Assembly (NCBI RefSeq): GCF_037482405.1
Contig: NZ_JBBHZZ010000001.1
Coordinates: 124,001-188,000, forward strand
Reading direction: 5' to 3'
DNA length: 64,000 nucleotides
Source: Pseudokineococcus marinus
Lineage (GTDB): Bacteria > Actinomycetota > Actinomycetes > Actinomycetales > Quadrisphaeraceae
The notes beneath the pieces are model-generated. The model had not been told where the DNA came from, searched no databases, and worked only from the letters and a program-made list of their open reading frames with translations. Numbering within the stretch: position 1 is the stretch's first letter; each line of letters opens with the position of its first letter. The translations under genes were made by a program, and so were the position numbers. This document shows positions 43,102 to 52,833 of this stretch, in pieces.

Positions 43102-44631
43102 GTGACCGGCATCGAGGACTTCGTCAACGAACGGTTCACCCCGATCACCGAGGTGGCCCAGTCGATCATCTTCTTCACCCTCCCCTTCGGCCCCGGCCTC
43201 CCCCTCGTGGTCGTGTGGCTCATCGCGGCCGGGCTGATCTTCACCGTCGTCTTCGGCGTGCCGCAGATCCGGCACATCCCCCTGGCGCTGCGCATCGTCC
43301 GGGGCAAGTACACGCGCGGCGACGAGCCCGGGGAGGTCACGCACTTCCAGGCGCTGACCTCGGCCGTCTCCGGCACCGTCGGGCTCGGCAACATCGCCGG
43401 CGTCGGCGTCGCCGTCGCCGCGGGCGGACCCGGCGCGACCTTCTGGATGGTCGTCGCCGGGCTCATCTCGATGTGCACGAAGTTCGTCGAGTGCACCCTC
43501 GGGGTGAAGTACCGCGAGATCCACGAGGACGGGTCCGTCACCGGCGGCCCGTTCCGCTACCTGCGGGCGGCCTTCGCCCGATTCGGGGACGGGGTGCTCG
43601 CCCGAGGCGTGTCGAAGTTCCTCGTCGGCTTCTTCGCCGTCGCGATCCTGCTGTTCGGCATGGGCGGCGGGAACATGTTCCAGGCGAACCAGACCTTCGC
43701 CCAGGTCCGCAACGTGACCGGCGGCGAGGACGGCCTCTTCAGCAGCTCCTTCGCCACCCTCCTCTTCGGTCTCGGGCTCGCGGCGCTCGTGGGCGTGGTC
43801 ATCATCGGCGGCATCAAGTCGATCGGCGCCGTCACCAGCCGCCTGGTCCCCGCGATGGCGGTCTTCTACGTCGTCTCGTGCCTCGTCGTCATCGCCCTCA
43901 ACATCGGCCAGGTGCCGGAGGCCGTGGGGTCGATCTTCGCGGGCGCGTTCTCCCCCGAGGGCGTGACGGGCGGCGCCCTCGGCGCGCTCATCATCGGCTT
44001 CCAGCGCGCGGCCTTCTCGAACGAGGCGGGCGTCGGCTCGGCGCCGACCGCGCACTCGGCCGTGAAGACCGACCGCCCCGTGACCGAGGGCTTCGTCGCG
44101 ATGCTCGAGCCCTTCGTCGACACCGTGCTCATCTGCACGATGACGGCGCTGACGATCATCATCGCCAACCCCGCGTCGTACGTGGCCTCGCGCGAGGCGG
44201 TCGCCGGGGGCGGTGACGCCATCGACGGCGTCATCATCACCTCCGACGCCTTCGCCGAGGTGGCCGGCTGGTTCCCGTACCTCCTCGTCGTCGCCGTCGC
44301 CCTCTTCGCCTACTCGACGCTGGTGACCTGGAGCTACTACAGCCTCAAGGCCTGGACCACGCTCTTCGGGCGCAGCCGCACGTCGGAGACGATCTTCAAG
44401 GTCGCCTACCTCGCGTTCACCGTGCTCGGCACGCTCCTCACCCTCGGCGCCGTGCTCGACTTCGCCGACGCGATGCTCTTCGCCTGCGCCTTCGTCAACA
44501 TCCTCGGCCTGTACCTCCTCATGCCGGTGGTCAAGCAGGAGGTGCGCAGCTTCCTCGACGACATCAAGAGCGGTCGGATGAAGGAGGTCGAGAACCCGCA
44601 GTCCCTGCTGCACCCGGGCGAGAGCCACTGA
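43102..44631 (+). CDS. Sodium:alanine/glycine symporter, AGCS family
   Basis: A 509-residue membrane transporter with about 11 hydrophobic helices. AGCS marks are GTVGLGNIAGVGVAVAAGGPGATFWM (in pieces), CTLGVKYREIHEDG, GGPFRYL, GMGGGNMFQANQ and FSNEAGVGSAPTAHSAVKTD. It takes up alanine, glycine or similar amino acids with sodium. The GTG start follows GGAGGAG. No glycine riboswitch core is visible upstream, but a strong hairpin lies there. A terminator follows the gene. Confidence 0.95.
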   Translation: MTGIEDFVNERFTPITEVAQSIIFFTLPFGPGLPLVVVWLIAAGLIFTVVFGVPQIRHIPLALRIVRGKYTRGDEPGEVTHFQALTSAVSGTVGLGNIAGVGVAVAAGGPGATFWMVVAGLISMCTKFVECTLGVKYREIHEDGSVTGGPFRYLRAAFARFGDGVLARGVSKFLVGFFAVAILLFGMGGGNMFQANQTFAQVRNVTGGEDGLFSSSFATLLFGLGLAALVGVVIIGGIKSIGAVTSRLVPAMAVFYVVSCLVVIALNIGQVPEAVGSIFAGAFSPEGVTGGALGALIIGFQRAAFSNEAGVGSAPTAHSAVKTDRPVTEGFVAMLEPFVDTVLICTMTALTIIIANPASYVASREAVAGGGDAIDGVIITSDAFAEVAGWFPYLLVVAVALFAYSTLVTWSYYSLKAWTTLFGRSRTSETIFKVAYLAFTVLGTLLTLGAVLDFADAMLFACAFVNILGLYLLMPVVKQEVRSFLDDIKSGRMKEVENPQSLLHPGESH

Positions 44632-44664
44632 CCGGCGCCTCCCCGACCCGCTCGACCCTCCGCG

Positions 44665-44694
44665 GCGCCCCGCGAGCCCCGGCTCGCGGGGCGC
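44665..44694. terminator. Bidirectional terminator
   Basis: GCGCCCCGCGAGCC (44665-44678) and GGCTCGCGGGGCGC (44681-44694) form a perfect 14-base stem between the convergent ends of agcS (44631) and the GH35 gene (44735). Confidence 0.8.
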
Positions 44695-44734
44695 TCGTGC
44701 GTCCGGACGCCCCCCACCCCCACCGGTCGCGACC

Positions 44735-47140
44735 TCAGGAGGCGGCGTCGACGAGGCGCGAGCGGACGAGCCGGGCGGAGCGGACCTCGAGCACCGGCTC
44801 GCTCCCACCGGGTCGCACGCGCGGGTCGAGGAAGACGGGCGTCGCCGGGTCGAGGGGCAGCGCCGTGACGACGACCTCGCGCTGGCCGGGCTCCACGGGG
44901 ACGTCCCAGGGGCGCCCGTGCCAGAACTGGTCGGCGACGACGACGCCGTCGACGGACGCCGTCGCGACGTCGCCGACCCAGTCGAGGGTCAGCAGGAGCC
45001 GGTCCCCCGTGTCGTCCCCCGGCCCATCAGCGAGGACGTCGACCGCGGGCAGGTCGACCCGCACGAGCGCCGCGCCGGCGAGGTCCTCCGACCGCGGGGC
45101 GGAGGCCCGACCCGCCGGGCCGCCGGTGCGCCGCGGCGCCGGCGCCGTCGCCTCCCGCAGGACCGTGACCGTCGGCTCCTCCGCCAGCGGCTCCGGCCCC
45201 CGCACCGCGTAGGCGCTGAAGACGCCGGGCCCCGCGCCGAGCGGCACCGCGCCCGGTCCGGGACGGGCGAGCGGCGGGCAGGCGAGGAGCCGCTGCTCCG
45301 GCCGGCTCGTCCGCAGCCGCAGCCGCCCCCGGTCGAGGAGCAGTCCCTCGTCCCACACGAGCACGGTGTCGACCCCGCCGACCTCGCCGCGCCAGGTGCG
45401 GGCCGCCGTCCGCGGGTCGAGCACGACGACCGTCGTCCCGGCCGCGCGGACGACGCGGTCCGGCCCGGGAGCGCCGTCGACGGCGACGGCGGTGCGCCCG
45501 CCCTCGGAGGAGACGACGCGCGCACCGGTGACCTCGTCGGGCGCCACCCCCTCGAGCACGAGCTCCACGGGCACCCCGCGCGTCGCCGCGACGACGACGA
45601 CCGGCCCGTCGGCCGTGGCCACCTCGGTGACGGGCTGCACGGTGCCGCTCACCGCGGCGAGGCCGCCCATCGGCTGCCGCACGGGCCAGACGGCGCAGAC
45701 CCCCGAGCGCAGCGTGACGGGCCGGCTGGGGAGGACGACGTCGCCGTCCTCGAGCTCCACCCGCAGCTGGACCCCGGGCAGGTCCGGCAGGGGCTCGGCC
45801 GCCGGTTGGTGGTGGGCGAGGACGACGTGCCCGCCCCGCGGGGTCCCGCGGTACGCCCAGCGCGGCGCCCCCTCGGCCGGGGGCGCGAGGACCACGGCCG
45901 CGCCCAGCAGCGAGGCGCCGGCGCTCTCGAGGAAGAGGTGCTGCTGCCGCAGCAGGTGGTAGTGCTCGCGCAGCTGGCCGTGCGCCCCCACCGGGGCGCC
46001 GTAGTCGTAGTCGAGGGCGGGGAGGTCGTTGGGGTACCCGGTGGCCTGGGACTCCTGCAGGGACCCCGTCTCCCCCACCACCTGCGTGCCGCCGTGGAAG
46101 AGGTAGTACCCCTGCCACGCCGAGCCGCTGCCGAGCTTGACGAGCGCGAGCGCCGCGACGTCCTCCGGGTCGACGAGCGGACGGCGGTGGTAGGCGGGGA
46201 CCATCCCCGCGCCGAGCTCGCACGTCACCCAGGGGAAGCGCTCGTCCTGCGGGCGGGCGACCGCCGCGCTCGTGCGCAGGTCCGCCCCCACCGTGAGGTC
46301 GTCGCGGACGGTCGAGAAGGAGAAGTGCGTGCGCCCGAAGTCGGGCCACCCGTCGTCGGCCTCGGCCCAGAACCCGTCCGGGTAGCCGGCGTAGATCGGC
46401 AGGAGGTCCTCCGGCAGCCGGGCACCGCCCCAGGCGGTCGCCGTCCACAGGGGCGCCACGAGGCCGGCCTCCTCGGCCGCGGCGCGCAGCCACGCCAGGT
46501 GCTCGGGGTCGTCGTAGAGCTCGTTGTCCGCCTGGACGCCGACGACCGGGGCGTCCGGCGTCGCGTCGGTCCGCAGGAAGTCGCCCACCTGGCCCGCGAC
46601 GGCGGCGAACCACGAGCGGACGAGGTCCTGGTAGCGCGGGTCGTTCGTCCGGTGCCGCACGTCCAACGCCTGCACCCAGTCGGGGAAGCCCCCGTGGCGG
46701 GCCTCCCCGTGGACCCAGGGCCCCACGCGCAGCACGACGAGGAGGCCGTGCCGGGCGGCCAGGGCGAGGAAGCGCCGCACGTCGCGGTCGCCGTCCCAGC
46801 GCAGCCGGCCTCGCCGCTCCTCGTGCACCGACCAGATGAGGTAGGTCGCCACGACGCCCACGCCGCCGGCCTTCATCGCCAGCAGCTCCTCCTCCCAGCG
46901 GTCGGCGCGGTCGCGGCTGAAGTGGTACTCGCCCATGACGGGGAACCACGGACGGCCGCCGCGGGTCAGGGAGCGGTCGGTGAGCGACACCGCACCCGGT
47001 CGGTCCGCGGGCTCCCCCAACCGCGCGCGGGCCGCGACGCCCTCACGGGCCGGCGGGGGCGCGACGGCGCGCACGGAGGAGACCGTGGCGCCGGCTCCCG
47101 CCCGCTGGTCGGGGCGGACGGCCGTCGGCTCCTCGCTCAC
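44735..47140 (-). CDS. GH35-type beta-galactosidase
   Basis: An 801-residue glycosidase. The N-terminal TIM barrel (about residues 50-400) opens with FPVMGEYHFSRDRADRWEEELLAMKAGGV and VATYLIWSVHEERRG. The acid/base Glu is in GVQADNELYDDP and the nucleophile Glu in VTCELGAGM. Beta-sandwich domains fill the rest. No signal peptide is evident, so it probably acts inside the cell on galactosides or related arabinosides. It lies 94 bases downstream of the APC permease on the same strand and near GH127, fitting plant arabinogalactan use. Confidence 0.85.
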   Translation of the reverse strand: MSEEPTAVRPDQRAGAGATVSSVRAVAPPPAREGVAARARLGEPADRPGAVSLTDRSLTRGGRPWFPVMGEYHFSRDRADRWEEELLAMKAGGVGVVATYLIWSVHEERRGRLRWDGDRDVRRFLALAARHGLLVVLRVGPWVHGEARHGGFPDWVQALDVRHRTNDPRYQDLVRSWFAAVAGQVGDFLRTDATPDAPVVGVQADNELYDDPEHLAWLRAAAEEAGLVAPLWTATAWGGARLPEDLLPIYAGYPDGFWAEADDGWPDFGRTHFSFSTVRDDLTVGADLRTSAAVARPQDERFPWVTCELGAGMVPAYHRRPLVDPEDVAALALVKLGSGSAWQGYYLFHGGTQVVGETGSLQESQATGYPNDLPALDYDYGAPVGAHGQLREHYHLLRQQHLFLESAGASLLGAAVVLAPPAEGAPRWAYRGTPRGGHVVLAHHQPAAEPLPDLPGVQLRVELEDGDVVLPSRPVTLRSGVCAVWPVRQPMGGLAAVSGTVQPVTEVATADGPVVVVAATRGVPVELVLEGVAPDEVTGARVVSSEGGRTAVAVDGAPGPDRVVRAAGTTVVVLDPRTAARTWRGEVGGVDTVLVWDEGLLLDRGRLRLRTSRPEQRLLACPPLARPGPGAVPLGAGPGVFSAYAVRGPEPLAEEPTVTVLREATAPAPRRTGGPAGRASAPRSEDLAGAALVRVDLPAVDVLADGPGDDTGDRLLLTLDWVGDVATASVDGVVVADQFWHGRPWDVPVEPGQREVVVTALPLDPATPVFLDPRVRPGGSEPVLEVRSARLVRSRLVDAAS

Positions 47141-47234
47141 GACCGCTGGACGCTACGGCCGCCGCCTCCCGGCCGGAAGGGCGTACCGGCGGCCTCCCTG
47201 GACGATCCGACGGTGCACCGCATCGAGGGCCGGC

Positions 47235-48575
47235 TCATCCGCGGCGCCCGCGCGCCGACCGCCGGCCGGGTCCCGCGACCCGTCGCAGCACGACGCCCGC
47301 CGCGAGCACGCCCGCCCCCGCCACGACGGAGGCGAGCGGCAGGGCCAGCGCCAGGACGACGCAGCCGGCGGCCCCGACGACGGCGACGGCCCGCGGCGCG
47401 AGCCGGTGCTCACGGGTCTGGGTGAGCGCCGAGAGGTTGGCGACGAGGTAGTAGACGAGCACCCCGAAGGAGGAGAAGCCGATGACCTCGCGCAGGTCGC
47501 CGAGGAGGACGGCGACGGCGACGACCGCGGCGACGGCCACCTCGGCGTGGTGGGGCACGCCGTGGCGCGGGTGCACGGCCGCGAGCCAGCGCGGGAGGTC
47601 GCCCTCGCGGGCCATCGCGAGCGCCGTGCGGCTGATCCCGGCGAGCAGCGCCAGCAGGGCGCCGCAGCAGGCGGCCACGGCGCCCACCCGCACCAGCGCG
47701 CCGGCGCCCGGCCACGGCCCCGTCGCCACCACCTGCTCGAGCGGCGCCGCGGCCGAGGCCAGCGCGGCGGGGCCGAGCGCCCCGAGGGCGGCCACCGCGA
47801 CGACGCCGTAGACGACGAGCACCGTCGCCAGGGCGAGCAGCACCGCCCGCGGGATGGTCCGCTCCGGCGCCCGCACCTCCTCGGCGAGCGTCGTCACGCG
47901 CGCGTAGCCCGCGAAGGCGAAGAAGAGGATGCCCGCGGCCTGCAGGACGCCGCGCCAGCCGCCGTCCCCCGGCGCGAGCAGGCCGTCGAACGGGGAGCCC
48001 GAGACCGGCGCGCCGCCGCTGCCGGCGGCGGCCGAGACCACGACGAGCGCGAGGGCGAGCAGCACGACGACGAGCAGCACGCGCGCCGCCCGCGCGGTGC
48101 GCGTGACGCCGCGGTAGCCCAGCGCCGCGAGGGCGACGACGAGCACCGCCGCCGCCGGGCGCTGCCACGGGCCGGGCACCGCGTAGGCGGCCGCCGTCAG
48201 GGCCATCGCCGCGCAGCTCGCCGTCTTGCCGACGACGAAGCCCCAGCCGGCGACGTACCCCCACCACGGCCCGAGCTGGCGCCGCCCGAAGAGGTACGTG
48301 CCCCCGGACGAGGGGTGCTGGACGGCGAGCTGCGCCGACGACGTCGCGTTGCACGCGGCGACGACCGCGGCGACGGCCAGGCCGACGAGCAGCCCCGCGC
48401 CCGCGGCCGCCGCGGCGGGCGCCAGCGCGGCGAAGACCCCGGCGCCGAGCATCGACGAGACGCCCACGACGACGGCGTCGCCGGTCCCCAGCTGCCGCCG
48501 CAGGCGCGGCGCGCCACCTGCGCCGTCCGCGCCCGTGCCGTCCGCGCCGCCTGCGCTCGCGGTCCCTCCCGCCAC
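47235..48575 (-). CDS. APC-family amino acid permease
   Basis: A 446-residue permease with about 12 membrane segments. APC features are GDAVVVGVSSMLGAGVFAALAP in helix 1, CNATSSAQLAVQHPSSGGTY, and FFAFAGYARVTTLAEEVRAPERTIPRA in helix 6. It transports amino acids or amines; the substrate is unknown. The GTG at 48575 is used. A very long hairpin (48592-48654) lies just upstream in the gap shared with the divergent aldose epimerase gene. Confidence 0.9.
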   Translation of the reverse strand: MAGGTASAGGADGTGADGAGGAPRLRRQLGTGDAVVVGVSSMLGAGVFAALAPAAAAAGAGLLVGLAVAAVVAACNATSSAQLAVQHPSSGGTYLFGRRQLGPWWGYVAGWGFVVGKTASCAAMALTAAAYAVPGPWQRPAAAVLVVALAALGYRGVTRTARAARVLLVVVLLALALVVVSAAAGSGGAPVSGSPFDGLLAPGDGGWRGVLQAAGILFFAFAGYARVTTLAEEVRAPERTIPRAVLLALATVLVVYGVVAVAALGALGPAALASAAAPLEQVVATGPWPGAGALVRVGAVAACCGALLALLAGISRTALAMAREGDLPRWLAAVHPRHGVPHHAEVAVAAVVAVAVLLGDLREVIGFSSFGVLVYYLVANLSALTQTREHRLAPRAVAVVGAAGCVVLALALPLASVVAGAGVLAAGVVLRRVAGPGRRSARGRRG

Positions 48576-48591
48576 TCCGCCCCCTCGTCCT

Positions 48592-48654
48592 CGGACTTCG
48601 TAGCCCTCCTCCGCCGTCCGGCTCCCCCACGGCGGAGGAAGGCTACGAAGTCCG
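48592..48654. repeat. Long inverted repeat, 26-bp arms
   Basis: The left arm 48592-48617 (begins CGGACTTCGTAGCC) and right arm 48629-48654 (ends GGCTACGAAGTCCG) are complementary at 25 of 26 positions; the odd pair, C opposite A in one strand reading, is G-U compatible in the other. The loop is 11 bases. It lies 17 bases upstream of the permease start and 56 before the epimerase start. Confidence 0.92.
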
Positions 48655-48709
48655 GGGGGACGGGCGGTGACGGCGCGGTGGACGGCGGGTGGCGCGCGAG
48701 GATGGCGGC

Positions 48710-49615
48710 ATGGACGAGGTGCGCATCGCCAGTGACCGGCTGTCCGTCGTCGTCGCCCGCCACGGGGCCGAGCTGCAGTCGCTGCGGTGGACGCCCCCGG
48801 CCGGGGCCGGCGGCTCGGGGGGTGACGACCCCCTCGAGCTGCTGTGGCAGGCCGGCCCGGCGTGGCGGCGCCACGCGCCCGTGCTCTTCCCCGTCGTCGG
48901 GCGGGTCGCGGACGACGAGGTCGTCGTCGACGGCCGGCGCTACCCGATGGGCCAGCACGGCTTCGCCCGGGACTCGGACTTCGAGCTGCTCGAGGCGTCG
49001 CCGTCGCGGGCCGTCCTGCGGCTCGTCGACGACGAGGCGACGCGCGAGCACTACCCCTTCCCCTTCTCCCTCGTCGTCGCCTACGACGTCGCGGACGCGG
49101 CCGTCTCCGTCCGGTGGACGGTGAGCACGCACGGCGGGCAGCCGCTGCCCTACTCCCTCGGCTGGCACCCGGCCTTCCGCTGGCCGCTCGTCGACGGCGT
49201 CGCCAAGACCGACCACGTGGTGCGCTTCGCCGAGCCCGAGCCCGACGACGTCCGCGGGGTCCGTGGCGGCCTGCTCACCGAGCCGGTGCCGACCCCGGTG
49301 CAGGGCGACGTCCTGCCGCTGCAGGAGGGCCTCTTCGCGGACGACGCCGTCGTCATGGACCGGGTCCGCAGCCGCACCGTCCGCTACGGCGCGCCCGGCA
49401 CCCCGACGGTGCGCCTCGACGTCGAGGGCTTCCCCCAGCTCGGCGTCTGGTCCAAGCCCTCGGGCGCCGACTTCGTCTGCCTCGAGCCGTGGGCGGGCCT
49501 GGCCTCGCCCGAGGGGTGGCAGGGCGAGCTGCGCGACAAGCCGTACAGCCAGCGCGTCGCGCCCGGCGAGGTGCGCGAGGCGGCCTGCACGGTGACGGTC
49601 GAGCCGCCGGCCTGA
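48710..49615 (+). CDS. Aldose 1-epimerase family protein
   Basis: A 301-residue galactose-mutarotase-like protein of the LacX/YeaD-like subgroup. Active-site candidates are the His of MGQHGFARDSDF, the His of SLGWHPAFRW and the Glu of VCLEPWAGLA. It would interconvert alpha and beta anomers of free hexoses. Placed next to the LacI/GH127/ABC gene block and divergent from the permease and GH35 unit, it fits a role in sugar use. Confidence 0.9.
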   Translation: MDEVRIASDRLSVVVARHGAELQSLRWTPPAGAGGSGGDDPLELLWQAGPAWRRHAPVLFPVVGRVADDEVVVDGRRYPMGQHGFARDSDFELLEASPSRAVLRLVDDEATREHYPFPFSLVVAYDVADAAVSVRWTVSTHGGQPLPYSLGWHPAFRWPLVDGVAKTDHVVRFAEPEPDDVRGVRGGLLTEPVPTPVQGDVLPLQEGLFADDAVVMDRVRSRTVRYGAPGTPTVRLDVEGFPQLGVWSKPSGADFVCLEPWAGLASPEGWQGELRDKPYSQRVAPGEVREAACTVTVEPPA

Positions 49616-49650
49616 CGGTCCGGCGCCCACCGATCCCGGCCGAGCGCCGC

Positions 49651-50670
49651 TCAGCCGACGGTCGAGCCCCTCACGACGAGGTGGGTCGGCAGCACGACCG
49701 TCCCGGGCCGGGGCCGGCCGGCGACCGCGTCGAGGAGCAGGCGCGCCGCGGTGCGGCCGACCTCGTGCATCTCGAGCCCCACGGTCGTCAGCGGTGGACG
49801 ACTGGCGAGCGCCATGACGTCCCAGTCGTCGAAGCCGGTGACGGCCACGTCGTCGGGCACGGAGCGCCCGAGCTCGCGCAGCCGGTCGCACACCCCGCGG
49901 GCGATCTGGTCGCTGCCGCAGCTGACGGCGTCGACGTCGGGGACCTGGCGCAGGAGGAGGTCGAGGGCGCGGCGCCCCCACTCCTCGCTCCAGGAGCCGT
50001 GGAGCGGACCGGCGACCAGCGGGACCCCTGCTCCCTCCGCGGCGGCGGTGACGGCCTCGGCGCGGGAGCGGGCGGCGGCGTGGCGCTCGGAGCCGGTGAT
50101 GTGCGCGACCCGCCGGCGCCCCAGGGCGTGCAGGTGCGCCAGCGCGGCGACCGCGCCGCCGCGCTCGTCCACGACGACGGACGTGTCCTCGGGCCGGCGC
50201 GAGGGCTGGAAGGCGTAGACGACGGGCACGTCGGTGCGCACGGGCTCGCGCGGGTCGGTGCGCCGTCCCGTGACGACGACCCCGTCGACGCGGCGCGCGG
50301 CGAGGGAGCGGAGGTGGTGGCGCTCCCGGAGGGGGTCGTCCCGCGTGTCGCACAGGAGCACGGCGACGTCACCGGCGCCGAGGGCGTCCTCGACGCCCAG
50401 CACGACCGGCAGGGTGAAGCGCCCGATGCTGTCCGTCGTCAGGAGCCCGACGGTGAAGCTGCGCCCCGAGGACAGGGCACGTCCGACGCCGTCGGGCGTG
50501 AAGCCGAGCTGCTCGGCGGCGCGTCGCACCCGCTCGCGCGTCTCGTCGCGGAGCTGGCCGCTCCCGCTCAGCGCCTTCGACGCCGTCCCGGGGGCCACGC
50601 CCGCCAGAGCCGCGACGTCGACGATGCGGACGGGGCGGGCCCTGCCCGCCCCGCGTCCCGTGACGACCAC
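49651..50670 (-). CDS. LacI-family transcriptional regulator
   Basis: A 339-residue LacI/GalR regulator with the HTH RIVDVAALAGVAPGTASKALSG near residue 15, hinge AAEQLGFTPDGVGRALSSG and an effector domain ending FDDWDVMALASRPPLTTVGLEM. The GTG at 50670 follows AGGAGGAGG. It is divergent from the GH127 gene, and operator-like A/T-rich palindromic sequence lies in the gap at 50786-50809. It probably represses the GH127-ABC unit until an arabinoside is present. Confidence 0.92.
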   Translation of the reverse strand: MVVTGRGAGRARPVRIVDVAALAGVAPGTASKALSGSGQLRDETRERVRRAAEQLGFTPDGVGRALSSGRSFTVGLLTTDSIGRFTLPVVLGVEDALGAGDVAVLLCDTRDDPLRERHHLRSLAARRVDGVVVTGRRTDPREPVRTDVPVVYAFQPSRRPEDTSVVVDERGGAVAALAHLHALGRRRVAHITGSERHAAARSRAEAVTAAAEGAGVPLVAGPLHGSWSEEWGRRALDLLLRQVPDVDAVSCGSDQIARGVCDRLRELGRSVPDDVAVTGFDDWDVMALASRPPLTTVGLEMHEVGRTAARLLLDAVAGRPRPGTVVLPTHLVVRGSTVG

Positions 50671-50785
50671 GCGGCACCTCCTCCTGCGGCACGCGGCGTG
50701 CCGGACGTGCCGCCCGGCGGGACGGCGGGAGGAGCAGCCTAGACGAATCGGGCCTTGCCCACGGCCCACGTCACCCGCTACGGTC

Positions 50786-50809
50786 GAGAAAACGTGTTCC
50801 GGCGTTTCC
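50786..50809. promoter_or_regulatory. Probable LacI-type operator upstream of GH127
   Basis: GAGAAAACGTGTTCC (50786-50800) is a near-palindrome around ACGT, and the following GGCGTTTCC (50801-50809) is a second half-site. They differ from the GGAAAGCGCTTTCC sites of the first region, which fits a different LacI protein. Confidence 0.5.
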
Positions 50810-50842
50810 CAACGCCCCTCCTCGACGACGAGCGGAGCCCTC

Positions 50843-52777
50843 GTGGCCAGCACGACCCAGCAGCCGACCGCCCTCGAGCGCGCGACCACCGCCGGCCCGG
50901 TCCGCCCCACCCCCGCGACCACGCGCCTGTCGCCCGTGCCGCCCGGCGCGGCGCGCATCAGCGCCGGGTGGTGGGCCGACCGGCAGGCCGCCAACGGCGA
51001 GCGCGCCATCCCCGAGGGCCGTCGGCACCTCGAGGAGTGGGGGAACCTCGACAACCTGCGCATCGCCGCCGGCACCGCGGGGGGCGAGGTGCGAGGGCCG
51101 GTCTTCGCCGACTCCGACGTCTACAAGTGGCTCGAGGCAGCGGCGTGGGAGCACGGGCGCTCCCCGTCGGAGCAGCTGCTCGCCGACATCCGCGAGGTCA
51201 GCGCCCTCGTGGCCGCCGCGCAGGAGGAGGACGGCTACCTGGACTCCGTCGTCGCCGAGCGCGGCAGCGCCGTGGAGCCCGGGCCGGGCGACCCGACCGG
51301 GTCGCGCGAGCGCTACAGCCACCTCCCGTGGAGCCACGAGCACTACTGCGCCGGCCACCTCTTCCAGGCGGCGGTCGCGGTCACCCGGGCGACCGGTGAG
51401 CGGCAGCTCCTCGACGTGGCGGTGCGCCTGGCCGACCACCTCGTGGAGACCTTCGGCGACGGCGCGGGGCAGGTGCGGGACGTCGACGGCCACCCGGTCG
51501 TCGAGATGGCGCTCGTGGAGCTGGCGCGCGAGACCGGTGACGGGCGCTACCTCGAGCTCGCCCGCTGGTTCGTCGAGGCGCGCGGCCGCGGGCTCGTGGC
51601 CGCGCACGGCCACGGGCCGACGTACTTCTCCGACCGGGTGCCCGTCCGCGAGGCCACGACGGTCGAGGGCCACGCCGTCCGGGCCGTCTACCTGGCCGCC
51701 GGGGCCGCCGACGTCGCGGTCGAGACGGGGGACGGCGAGCTGCTGGAGGCCCTGCGGACCCAGTTCGCGCACATGCTGGCCACCAAGACGTACGTCACCG
51801 GCGGGCTCGGCTCGCGCTGGGACGGAGAGGCCTTCGGCGACCCCCACGAGCTGCCCTCGGACCGGGCGTACGCCGAGACGTGCGCGGCCATCGGCGGCGT
51901 CCAGTGGGCCTGGCGGATGCTCCTGGCCACAGGTGACGCCGTGTACGCGGACGCCCTCGAGCGCATGCTCTTCAACGGCTTCGCCGCGGGCGTCTCGCTC
52001 TCCGGGGAGCAGTACTTCTACGTCAACTCCCTGCACGTGCGCAGCGGCGCGCACGCCGACCACGAGCGCAGCCCCGCCGGCGGCCGCCAGACCTGGTTCG
52101 GCTGCGCCTGCTGCCCGCCCAACGTCATGCGCACGCTGTCCAGCCTCGACGGCTACCTCGCGACGACGGACGCCCGCGGGGTGCAGCTGCACCAGTACGC
52201 GCCCGGCCGGGTCGAGGTCGACCTCCCGGGCGGCCGGGTGCGGCTCGACGTCGAGACGCGGTACCCGTGGGCCGGGACCGTCCGGGTGCGGGTCGAGGAG
52301 GCACCGTCGGGGACGACCCTCGCCCTGCGCGTGCCGGCCTGGGCGGAGGGCGCCTCGCTGCGCCGCGACGGCCACTCCGAGGACGTGGGGCCCGGCACCT
52401 ACGCCGAGGCCCGCGACGTGCGCGAGGGCGACCTCGTCGAGCTCGAGCTGCCGGTCCGGCCGCGCTGGACCCGCCCCGATCCCCGGGTCGACGACGCCCG
52501 CGGCTGCGTGGCGCTCGAGCGCGGCCCCCTCGTCTACGCCGTCGAGGAGTGCGACCTGCCGGACGGCGTCCTCGTGGACGACCTCGTCGTCAGCGAGGAC
52601 GAGCTGCCGACCGACGCGGGCACCGACGAGGACCTCGGTGGCGCCGTGCGCGTGCGCGTGCGCGGTCGCCGCCGAGCGCCCGGGCCCGAGGACGCCGTCG
52701 AGGTCCTGGCGGTGCCCTACCCCACCTGGGCCAACCGCGGCCCGGGCGCCATGCGGGTCTGGCTGCCCACGACCTAG
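50843..52777 (+). CDS. GH127 beta-L-arabinofuranosidase
   Basis: A 644-residue protein of the former DUF1680 family. In characterised members a zinc-bound cysteine is the nucleophile. The matching elements here are the AETCAAIGG block (Glu-x-Cys zinc ligands) and FGCACCPPNVMRTL with the paired cysteines. FADSDVYKWLEAAAW and SHEHYCAGHLFQAAVAV are typical barrel blocks. It removes beta-L-arabinofuranose from arabino-oligosaccharides, inside the cell since no signal peptide is seen. The GTG start follows GGAG. The ABC importer genes follow directly. Confidence 0.93.
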   Translation: MASTTQQPTALERATTAGPVRPTPATTRLSPVPPGAARISAGWWADRQAANGERAIPEGRRHLEEWGNLDNLRIAAGTAGGEVRGPVFADSDVYKWLEAAAWEHGRSPSEQLLADIREVSALVAAAQEEDGYLDSVVAERGSAVEPGPGDPTGSRERYSHLPWSHEHYCAGHLFQAAVAVTRATGERQLLDVAVRLADHLVETFGDGAGQVRDVDGHPVVEMALVELARETGDGRYLELARWFVEARGRGLVAAHGHGPTYFSDRVPVREATTVEGHAVRAVYLAAGAADVAVETGDGELLEALRTQFAHMLATKTYVTGGLGSRWDGEAFGDPHELPSDRAYAETCAAIGGVQWAWRMLLATGDAVYADALERMLFNGFAAGVSLSGEQYFYVNSLHVRSGAHADHERSPAGGRQTWFGCACCPPNVMRTLSSLDGYLATTDARGVQLHQYAPGRVEVDLPGGRVRLDVETRYPWAGTVRVRVEEAPSGTTLALRVPAWAEGASLRRDGHSEDVGPGTYAEARDVREGDLVELELPVRPRWTRPDPRVDDARGCVALERGPLVYAVEECDLPDGVLVDDLVVSEDELPTDAGTDEDLGGAVRVRVRGRRRAPGPEDAVEVLAVPYPTWANRGPGAMRVWLPTT

Positions 52778-52833
52778 GCCGGACGACCTCGAGCACGACG
52801 ACCGGCGGCGCAGCCGCCGACGCAGGAGGAGCG

